A stretch of 9,432 nucleotides of DNA from NCBI GenBank assembly GCA_034007295.1, contig JAVERC010000076.1:1-9432 (forward strand), read 5' to 3'. A program made the position numbers and the translations under genes. The notes under the pieces are model-generated. The model made no database searches. It had not been told where the DNA came from and saw nothing but the letters and a program-made list of their open reading frames with translations. The DNA is from JACKCP01 sp034007295 (lineage in GTDB: Bacteria; Desulfobacterota; Desulfobacteria; Desulfobacterales; JACKCP01). Of this stretch, positions 1-4,631 are shown piece by piece (the stretch's first letter is position 1; each line of letters begins with the position of its first letter).

Positions 1-52
1 GGTAAACATAGGCTATAGGTGCTTTTTTTTCTACCAGATAAAATTCAGACAT
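1..52 (-). CDS. 5' end of a probable enoyl-CoA hydratase/crotonase-family gene (partial)
   Basis: Only the first 17 codons lie in the window; the gene runs off the left edge. The start is the ATG at 52-50 (minus strand), preceded at 5 nt by a perfect AGGAGG (63-58). The visible peptide is MSEFYLVEKKAPIAYVY. This resembles the opening beta strands of enoyl-CoA hydratase/isomerase (crotonase) proteins, which often begin with a short lead, then xxVEKxGxIAxVxLNRP. The strong ribosome-binding site makes the gene start itself secure, but the family is inferred from very few residues. No catalytic or oxyanion-hole residues are visible. It reads in the same direction as apbE but 235 nt downstream, with a repeat between them, so it need not be in the same transcript. 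Confidence 0.55.
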   Translation of the reverse strand, partial: MSEFYLVEKKAPIAYVY

Positions 53-287
53 AATCTCCTCCTAAAAAATAATAATTTATTGCTGAACGAAAAATTAGAG
101 TTTTCAGCTAAATAGTTACATTTAATTTATGGAGCCCGCATTGGCATGAATAAAAACAATATCTTTTTTCTGCTGAAATAGTTTGTATGTAAAATTTATG
201 TATACAGTCAAGTTATTTCATTGAGAATTCAGCACCAGCCTGCCGACATAGGGTGCAGAGGGTAAACCTGAATATATTGAAATCAGG
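53..287. other. Intergenic region with repeat copy
   Basis: This 235-bp gap separates the end of apbE from the start of the partial left-hand gene. It holds the Shine-Dalgarno site of the left gene (58-63), one copy of the dispersed repeat (about 76-117), and possibly a much decayed second copy near 150-181 (an A-rich block, then T6, then CTGCTGAAATAG). Next to the apbE stop is a weak 6-bp inverted repeat, ACCTGA (266-271) / TCAGGT (283-288). It has no U-tract and is not a convincing terminator. I see no other gene or RNA here. Confidence 0.6.
76..117 (-). repeat. Dispersed intergenic repeat, copy A (diverged, single)
   Basis: Read on the minus strand, this stretch aligns with the repeat units at 2836-2886 and 7372-7448. 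Shared blocks are CTATTTAG/CTAAATAG ends, GAAAACT, a T-run and CGTTCAGCAA. The unit folds on itself: GCTGAA (82-87) pairs exactly with TTCAGC (103-108) around an A/T-rich loop. Other copies have GGCCGAA against TTCAGC, so the stem-loop shape seems to persist while the sequence drifts. It is the most diverged of the clear copies. Confidence 0.6.
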
Positions 288-1310
288 TCAATCAATACCC
301 ATATTGACAAATTTTTTAAATCCTCTGGAATACCTGACCTTAAACCCGTTTTGATTTTCTATTGTCATACATTCTGTGTTCTCAATCCCATTACATAGTT
401 CAATGGCCTTATCAGCTCCCATTACAAGCATTCCGGTTGCAAGTCCGTCTGCAAATGTGCATGAACCGGATATTACAGTCACGCTTAAAAGAGAATTATT
501 TACAGGCCGGCCGGTTTTAGGGTCAATAATATGTGAATAAATCTTTTCGTGTGTTTTAAAAAAATTCCTGTAAGTTCCGCTTGTTGCAACTCCTTTATCA
601 GAGATATTTATGATACTTATGACATCTTCAAGACCTGCACTTGAATCCGGTACATTTATACCTATTTTCCATTTTTCTTTTTTTATATTTTGTCCGGAAA
701 CATAAACCTCTCCTCCAATCTCAACCATAAAATCACTAAAACCTTCATCTTTTAAAAAATCAGAAACAAAATCTACCCCAAAACCCTTTGCTATTGAGCC
801 AAGATCAAGAAAAATATTGTTTATATTTTTTTTAATTTTCATTTCATCAGCCAAAATCACAATTTTATCAAAACCTGTAAGTGCAAGTTTTTCATTAATT
901 TCAAATTGAGAGGGAATCTCAAATTTATTTTTTTGGTTTCCAAACCCCCATAAATTAACCAAATGGCCAACAGTTCCATCCCAGGCTCCATTAGTCATAT
1001 TGTAAATTTTCTGTCCCAAAACCAAAACACTTAAAAATTCAGAAGATATTTTCATGTAAACATTTTTTTCCAGTTTATTAAAAACAGAAATTTCACTTGA
1101 TTTGTCATAAATTGACATTGCTGAATTGATTTTTTTTAATATTTTATCTATTTCAGTTTTCAAATCCTTATCTTTACTGTATTTTTTTGGTGCAATAACC
1201 TTGACAGTGTAGGTAGTGCCCATTGTTTTACCTGATATTTCAACAAGTTTAGCATCTGAACAGGCTGACAAAAAAAATACAGCAAAAAAAAGCAGATAAA
1301 AATTTTTCAC
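288..1310 (-). CDS. apbE: ApbE family FAD:protein FMN transferase, lipoprotein
   Basis: ApbE transfers FMN from FAD to a Thr or Ser of target flavoproteins (for example RnfG/D or NqrB/C type subunits) on the outer face of the inner membrane, using Mg2+. The 340-aa product has a lipoprotein signal: a short hydrophobic segment and lipobox LSAC with the lipidated Cys at residue 17. Family motifs follow in order: KTMGTTY (28-34), DLGSIAKGFGVD (169-180, FAD site), GGEVYVSG (199-206), SHIIDPKTGRPV (259-270) and ADGLATGMLVMG (287-298, metal-binding region). Length is normal for the family. The start is GTG at 1310-1308, supported by AGGAG (1322-1318) at 7 nt and by the signal peptide. No Rnf, Nqr or other flavoprotein target is adjacent, so the substrate is not shown. 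It is divergent from the Dus gene with a 30-bp gap, so any promoter must overlap that gene's 5' end. Confidence 0.95.
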   Translation of the reverse strand: MKNFYLLFFAVFFLSACSDAKLVEISGKTMGTTYTVKVIAPKKYSKDKDLKTEIDKILKKINSAMSIYDKSSEISVFNKLEKNVYMKISSEFLSVLVLGQKIYNMTNGAWDGTVGHLVNLWGFGNQKNKFEIPSQFEINEKLALTGFDKIVILADEMKIKKNINNIFLDLGSIAKGFGVDFVSDFLKDEGFSDFMVEIGGEVYVSGQNIKKEKWKIGINVPDSSAGLEDVISIINISDKGVATSGTYRNFFKTHEKIYSHIIDPKTGRPVNNSLLSVTVISGSCTFADGLATGMLVMGADKAIELCNGIENTECMTIENQNGFKVRYSRGFKKFVNMGID

Positions 1311-1340
1311 AAATAAACTCCTTAGATTAAAGACAAAAAA

Positions 1341-2375
1341 ATGAATAATAGTGAAGATACTAGAAAATTTTTAAATACTCCAATTAATATTGGAAATAAA
1401 ACCCTTAAAAACCGTCTTATACTTGCACCCATGGCCGGAATAAATCATATTGCCTTCAGAAATATAATAAATTCTTTTGGAGGCTGCGGCCTTTTATTTA
1501 CAGGAATGCTGAATTCAAAGGCTGTTCCCACAGAAAACAAACATAAATCTTTAGTGCTTAAATTTGAGGAAAATGAACTTTCAAATCTTGGTGCACAGAT
1601 ATTTGGCAATGAACCTGACAGCATGGCAAAAGCTGCAAAAAGAATTGAAGATGAGGGTTTTTTTTGCATTGACTTAAATTTTGGATGTTCTGTAAGTGCT
1701 ATATGCAGCAAGGAATATGGAGCTGCTCTTTTAAAAAAACCAGATCTGGCTGTTGAAATTGTTGAAAAAGTCAAAAAATCTGTTTCATTCCCTGTTTTTG
1801 TAAAAATGAGAACAGGATGGATTGATAATATAGAAAATGCATTAGTACTTTCTAAAAGATTTGAAAATGCCGGGGCAGATGCAGTTACTTTTCACCCAAG
1901 AACAGCCCCTGACAAACGATCTAGACCGCCAAAACATGAATACACTAAAATTTTAAAGGAAAATTTAAAAATTCCGGTTTTTGCCAATGGCAACATATTT
2001 ACATTTGAAGATGCACATAAAATTACAGATTTTACTAAATGCGACGGAATCTCACTTGGAAGAATTGCGGTTGCAAAACCCTGGATATTTTCTTCATGGA
2101 CTCTAAACAAAGAATATGGCTATGAGATTTATGAAGAAACACTTAAAAAAGTACTGGAGGAATATGTCAATTATTTTGGTGAAACATATGGCAAAAAACT
2201 CTTTATAAAATTTTACAGATATTTTTGTGCAAATTTTAAATTCGGCAATGAATTTTCAGGAATTTTTGAAAATAAAGAAAAAGAAATTGAACAATTAAGA
2301 AATGAGATTACAATTCTTTTTAAAAAATTACCGGAAATAAGCAAAAAGCCAAACTTAAATATTTTTGCAAGATGA
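1341..2375 (+). CDS. tRNA-dihydrouridine synthase (Dus) family protein, divergent active site
   Basis: Dus enzymes are FMN-dependent TIM-barrel proteins that reduce uridines in tRNA to dihydrouridine. This 344-aa product shows the family pattern: FMN-phosphate-side motif LAPMAG (28-33), the catalytic-Cys segment NFGC (113-116), KMRTGW (155-160), FHPR (184-187, with the conserved His), ANGNI (215-219) and the SLGR phosphate-binding turn (238-241). A helical C-terminal domain follows from about residue 255. The catalytic-Cys segment is unusual: most Dus proteins have GCP followed by a basic V-rich loop and a glycine-rich stretch, whereas here it reads GCSVSAICSKEYGAALL. Pro is replaced by Ser and one loop glycine is missing. 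This marks a side branch of the family, not DusA, B or C, so I give no symbol. The ATG has no clear Shine-Dalgarno site (only A-rich sequence upstream). It was chosen because the usual N-terminus begins about 20 residues before LAPMAG. The next gene follows directly. Confidence 0.9.
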   Translation: MNNSEDTRKFLNTPINIGNKTLKNRLILAPMAGINHIAFRNIINSFGGCGLLFTGMLNSKAVPTENKHKSLVLKFEENELSNLGAQIFGNEPDSMAKAAKRIEDEGFFCIDLNFGCSVSAICSKEYGAALLKKPDLAVEIVEKVKKSVSFPVFVKMRTGWIDNIENALVLSKRFENAGADAVTFHPRTAPDKRSRPPKHEYTKILKENLKIPVFANGNIFTFEDAHKITDFTKCDGISLGRIAVAKPWIFSSWTLNKEYGYEIYEETLKKVLEEYVNYFGETYGKKLFIKFYRYFCANFKFGNEFSGIFENKEKEIEQLRNEITILFKKLPEISKKPNLNIFAR

Positions 2376-2397
2376 TAAAAAACAACAGGCAAAAATC

Positions 2398-2769
2398 ATG
2401 ATATTTTTTTTCAAAGAACTGGATTCAAGTACACTTAAAAAAACAAAAACTATTGAAAAAACTCTAAATTCAAAGTCTTTATTTTGTAAAAACTGTTTTA
2501 ATGAAATCACCAGTGAAAATTTTGCTGTTACAAAAAACAATTCTCACATCCACTCATTTGCAAATCCTTATGGATATATTTTTACAATCAGATGCTTTTC
2601 TTTTGCCAAGGGAGTTATTTCTAGTGGAAAAGATTCTTCTGAATTTTCCTGGTTCAACAACTATTCCTGGAAAATCTGTCTTTGCAACAGATGCATGACA
2701 CATCTTGGCTGGGAGTTTGCAAATTCTAAAGATTTCTTTTACGGGCTTATTGATGACAAAATGGTTTGA
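2398..2769 (+). CDS. Stand-alone CULT-domain protein (bacterial cereblon homologue)
   Basis: The 123-aa product is one CULT domain, the thalidomide-binding domain of eukaryotic cereblon, without the Lon-like and DDB1-binding parts. Visible signatures are zinc cysteines CKNC (30-33) and CNRC (96-99), FANPYGYIF (54-62) and SWFNNYSW (84-91). HLGWEF (102-107) and FYGL (114-117) follow. The three cage tryptophans are W85, W91 and W105. Spacing of the Cys and Trp residues matches Magnetospirillum MsCI4 (124 aa) as I recall it, and human CRBN W380/W386/W400. Known homologues bind uridine and glutarimides in this cage; the physiological role in bacteria is unknown. There is no signal peptide, so it should be cytoplasmic. 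I chose ATG 2398 (AGG at 2387-2389, 8 nt spacing, 22 nt after the Dus stop). A TTG at 2365, overlapping the Dus gene by 11 nt, would add 11 residues but has no Shine-Dalgarno site. Confidence 0.92.
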   Translation: MIFFFKELDSSTLKKTKTIEKTLNSKSLFCKNCFNEITSENFAVTKNNSHIHSFANPYGYIFTIRCFSFAKGVISSGKDSSEFSWFNNYSWKICLCNRCMTHLGWEFANSKDFFYGLIDDKMV

Positions 2770-2781
2770 ACCCTGAATCTT

Positions 2782-2832
2782 CATAAATAGAGATTACCTG
2801 AAAACCTGGATTTATTGTTCACCTGCTAAATA
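2782..2832 (+). repeat. Dispersed intergenic repeat, copy B1 (tandem)
   Basis: First of two tandem copies between the CULT gene and the transporter. Aligned without gaps to 2836-2886 it matches at 39 of 51 positions, with a period of 54 bp. It shares TAAATAG, GATT, TGAAAAC/CGAAAAC, TTGTTCA and a final CTAAATA. Confidence 0.7.
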
Positions 2833-2834
2833 AC

Positions 2835-2886
2835 CCCTAAATAGTGATTGGCCGAAAACTAGAATTTTTTGTTCAGCAACTAAATA
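2835..2886 (+). repeat. Dispersed intergenic repeat, copy B2 (reference copy)
   Basis: The first 42 bases (2835-2876) match the reverse complement of 7372-7413 at 40 of 42 positions, although the two lie 4.5 kb apart. The last 16 bases (2871-2886, GTTCAGCAACTAAATA) match the reverse complement of 7258-7273 exactly. It ends 18 bp before the transporter start codon, so it is in that gene's leader and could affect its expression. Confidence 0.85.
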
Positions 2887-2904
2887 TATTATCAGGCAAA
2901 ACAT

Positions 2905-3783
2905 ATGAAAACAGACAACAAAAAGGCCATAATTCTTGCACTTATTACAATTGGTTCGTGGTCAACAATAGCATCAGCCTTTAAGCTGACCTTAAAATTT
3001 TTCCCTCCTGAACTTATGGTCTTTTACTCATCTGGAATATCTAGCCTTGGAATTTTTTTAATTGCAAAATTTAAAAAAATAAAAATTTTCAATATTAATT
3101 CCAGACAACTTTTGTTTTCAGCTGTTTCAGGTTTTTTAAATCCTTTTTTATATTACCTTATTTTGATAAAAGCCTATGACATTCTCCCAGCTCAGTCAGC
3201 ACAGGCATTAAACTACACCTGGGCTGTAACTTTATCTATAATGTCTTTCATTATTTTAAAGCACAAACCAATCAAAAAAGATTATTTTGCAATTATTTTC
3301 TGCTATATTGGGGTTTTGATTATAGCGTTTGAGGGAAAATCTCCCTTTTCACACAAAATTCAGGCAAATGGTGTTTTTCTTGCACTTTCAAGCACAATTA
3401 TCTGGGCTTTTTACTGGATAATAAACACTAAGGACAGCCTAAAACCTGAAATAAGGCTTTTTTACAATTTTTTAGCTGGATTTTTCTATTCTATTATCTA
3501 CATCAGCATATTTAAAAATTTTCAATTTTCAATTCAGGGATTTTACGGTTCTTTTTATATTGGGATTTTTGAAATGGGAGCAGGTTTTTTACTCTGGCTC
3601 TATGCAATGAAACTCACAGACAATGCATCTAGAATAGGTAACTTAATTTATCTTTCCCCTGTATGCTCACTTTTTATTATAAGATTTGTTGTGGGTGAAA
3701 AAATTTTATTTTCTACAATTGCAGGACTTTTTCTAATAATCGTATCTATTGTAATTCAAAATTTCAGAAGAGAAAAAACTTGA
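2905..3783 (+). CDS. EamA-like transporter, DMT superfamily
   Basis: This is an integral inner-membrane protein of 292 aa with about ten predicted hydrophobic helices (roughly 8-28, 36-54, 69-89, 97-117, 127-143, 154-174, 183-201, 213-233, 243-262, 267-286). It is arranged as two EamA repeats, the standard layout and length of the drug/metabolite transporter superfamily. Each repeat ends with a typical late-helix pattern: AQALNYTWAVTLSIMSF (99-115) in the first half and IGNLIYLSPVCSLFI (244-258) followed by VGE (263-265) in the second. Members export amino acids, metabolites or drugs; the sequence does not reveal the substrate. The ATG has AGG (2894-2896) at 8 nt, in the same CAGGCAAAA context as the CULT gene start. 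It lies 135 nt after the CULT gene with tandem repeats in between, so co-transcription is possible but not shown. Confidence 0.88.
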   Translation: MKTDNKKAIILALITIGSWSTIASAFKLTLKFFPPELMVFYSSGISSLGIFLIAKFKKIKIFNINSRQLLFSAVSGFLNPFLYYLILIKAYDILPAQSAQALNYTWAVTLSIMSFIILKHKPIKKDYFAIIFCYIGVLIIAFEGKSPFSHKIQANGVFLALSSTIIWAFYWIINTKDSLKPEIRLFYNFLAGFFYSIIYISIFKNFQFSIQGFYGSFYIGIFEMGAGFLLWLYAMKLTDNASRIGNLIYLSPVCSLFIIRFVVGEKILFSTIAGLFLIIVSIVIQNFRREKT

Positions 3784-3804
3784 TTTGGCAGGCTGTAAAG
3801 ATTT

Positions 3805-4080
3805 TCAGGCAAAGCCTTTATAAGGCCTTAACTTGTCATTTGGATCTTTTATAAAGATTATTGATACACGCTTTTCCCTGGTTTTTTTGGACACAAAAAG
3901 TTCACTTACTTTAATAAGAGTCCATTTGATGGCAAAATTTACAGCTTCATCTCTTTCATAAATGCCGTATTGTTTCATCCAGGAACATCTAGTCATTACA
4001 GGTACTTCAATATTGTTATCCATAAAGAGGAAAACACCGTTATCGGTCTGCTGGATAGTTGAATAATTATAAAACAGCAT
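3805..4080 (-). CDS. Hypothetical protein, 91 aa
   Basis: I do not recognise this protein. It is 91 aa, mixed alpha/beta in appearance, with no signal peptide and no membrane segment. An aromatic N-terminal half (FLFMDNNIEVPVMTRCSW at 17-34) is followed by a basic C-terminal part (SKKTREKRVSIIF at 64-76). It has a single Cys (32). It starts at ATG 4080-4078 with only a weak GGA-like site 7-8 nt upstream; an internal ATG (codon 20) has no better site. It converges on the transporter gene with 21 bp between stops. It lies 55 nt downstream of the 48-aa gene on the same strand, so the two may be co-transcribed. It is supported mainly by its length in a stretch with no competing frame and by plausible composition. 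Confidence 0.5.
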   Translation of the reverse strand: MLFYNYSTIQQTDNGVFLFMDNNIEVPVMTRCSWMKQYGIYERDEAVNFAIKWTLIKVSELFVSKKTREKRVSIIFIKDPNDKLRPYKGFA

Positions 4081-4135
4081 TTTTTATATCCAAAACAAAA
4101 ATGAAAAAGCGTGAATCAATAAATAACAGCAAAAA

Positions 4136-4282
4136 CTAACACAGCCCAGCAGCCTTTCTTGCCGCAGTGCACGTTTCTTTCTCAGCCTTTTCATACCACT
4201 CGAAATAACATTCTTCTTTTTTTTCACACTCTTTTTCCCGAGTTTCTTTATCGGCTTCTACTGCGGTTCTAGAGAAAATCAT
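4136..4282 (-). CDS. Small Cys-rich charged protein, 48 aa
   Basis: I do not recognise this protein. The start is ATG 4282-4280, with a perfect AGGAGG (4292-4287) 4 nt upstream. That is the best ribosome-binding site in this part of the window and the main reason to accept so short a gene. The product is very rich in Glu and Lys and looks helical throughout. Four cysteines lie at 19, 25, 38 and 48, giving CX5C, X12, CX9C spacing, and there is an aromatic patch YFEWY at 26-30. It could be a disulfide- or metal-stabilised helical hairpin. A longer version from TTG 4321 would add 13 residues and make a weak export-signal-like N-terminus (LYLFLGGGMIF), but that start has no Shine-Dalgarno site and its Gly run is just the translated AGGAGG. 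It is followed at 55 nt by the 91-aa gene. Confidence 0.55.
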   Translation of the reverse strand: MIFSRTAVEADKETREKECEKKEECYFEWYEKAEKETCTAARKAAGLC

Positions 4283-4286
4283 GCCC

Positions 4287-4292
4287 CCTCCT
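4287..4292 (-). promoter_or_regulatory. Ribosome-binding site AGGAGG of the 48-aa gene
   Basis: A perfect AGGAGG on the minus strand, followed by GGGC and ATG. It fixes the start of the small Cys-rich protein at 4282 in preference to the upstream in-frame TTG at 4321. Confidence 0.6.
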
Positions 4293-4378
4293 AAAAAAAG
4301 ATAAAGTTTAAAAATCCCCAAAATTTATAAATCGTTAGCATTTAATTAAAAAGAAGTAAAGAGGACTTTTAAAAATAC

Positions 4379-4415
4379 AATAAATATCCTGCCGGGCTAA
4401 AGCAGGATATTTATT
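4379..4415. terminator. Stem-loop 1, possible terminator of yifB (minus strand)
   Basis: A perfect 14-bp inverted repeat: AATAAATATCCTGC (4379-4392) against GCAGGATATTTATT (4402-4415), with a 9-nt loop. On the minus strand it is followed by GTATTTTTAAAAG, a T-run 3 nt from the stem. It could therefore end minus-strand transcripts coming from yifB. It lies 217 nt past the yifB stop, which is far, and the lower stem is AT-rich, so the terminator role is tentative. Confidence 0.4.
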
Positions 4416-4435
4416 ACAAAATCGGGGGGACTTTC

Positions 4436-4487
4436 GGATAATCCTTTTGCCAGGTGGGAGGAGGCGAGGGGGGCAAAAGGATTATCC
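4436..4487. other. Stem-loop 2: 16-bp perfect stem with G-rich loop
   Basis: GGATAATCCTTTTGCC (4436-4451) pairs exactly with 4472-4487. The 20-nt loop (4452-4471) contains GGTGGG, AGGAGG and GAGGGG. On the plus strand the stem is followed by TTTTT (4488-4492), as in a Rho-independent terminator, but no plus-strand gene lies upstream within 650 bp. The plus-strand loop is Shine-Dalgarno-like and has four or five closely spaced G-runs; the minus-strand loop is the matching CCTCC anti-Shine-Dalgarno sequence. Confidence 0.6.
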
Positions 4488-4588
4488 TTTTTGGACTCTA
4501 ACGAGTATCCGGGGGGATAAAATTTCATGCATTCAGAACCTTAACTCTTTGAGACAATTTATGCCATTTCAATACGATTTAATCCATA

Positions 4589-4622
4589 GGGAAAGAGGTT
4601 CAAATTCATAGGACTTTTTCCC
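4589..4622. other. Stem-loop 3 just downstream of yifB
   Basis: GGGAAAGAG (4589-4597) can pair with CTTTTTCCC (4614-4622), giving 9 bp with one G-U, around a 16-nt loop that contains ATAGGA. On the minus strand it starts 10 nt after the yifB stop but lacks a following T-run, so it is not a classical terminator. Confidence 0.35.
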
Positions 4623-4631
4623 GTATACCTT

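Larger units (their letters stand above)
4322..4631. other. Non-coding, structured stretch between the 48-aa gene and yifB
   Basis: These 310 bp contain no convincing reading frame on either strand. They hold three stem-loops: 4379-4415, 4436-4487 and 4589-4622. Two CGGGGGGA blocks (4423-4430 and 4510-4517) flank the middle hairpin. A 13-nt inverted repeat AGGACTTTTAAAA lies at 4362-4374 and, reversed, at 4630-4642. The plus strand is rich in GGA (11 occurrences in 4362-4620), which is unusual for such AT-rich DNA. The stretch may serve as the 3' end of yifB, the leader of the small genes, a separate RNA, or a small non-autonomous element. Confidence 0.55.

Noticed and set aside
1445..1774. 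109-codon minus-strand open frame inside the Dus gene
   Set aside because: It is antisense to the conserved Dus catalytic region, with no Shine-Dalgarno site and no family features.
2365..2397. TTG at 2365 as start of the CULT gene
   Set aside because: It has no Shine-Dalgarno site and adds 11 polar residues absent from single-domain homologues as I know them. ATG 2398 has AGG at 8 nt and gives 123 aa, close to the 124 aa of MsCI4.
2554..2784. 76-codon minus-strand open frame across the CULT gene
   Set aside because: It is antisense to the strongly conserved CULT motifs; treated as a shadow frame.
2782..2886. Tandem repeats as a CRISPR array
   Set aside because: There are only two units with a period of 54 bp, no constant repeat/variable spacer pattern, and copies are scattered in other gaps in both orientations. 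No cas genes are present.
3813..3826. GCCTT/AAGGC inverted repeat as terminator between the transporter and the 91-aa gene
   Set aside because: It has only a 5-bp stem, lies inside the 91-aa coding end, and has no T-run on either side.
4283..4321. TTG 4321 start giving the small Cys-rich protein an export-signal-like N-terminus
   Set aside because: There is no ribosome-binding site before it, and the Gly-Gly-Gly in the supposed signal is the translation of the AGGAGGGGG used by the ATG at 4282.
4436..4520. Integron attC site or retron RNA in the hairpin-rich gap
   Set aside because: No RYYYAAC/GTTRRRY pair is arranged as in attC, and no integrase or reverse transcriptase gene is present in the window.
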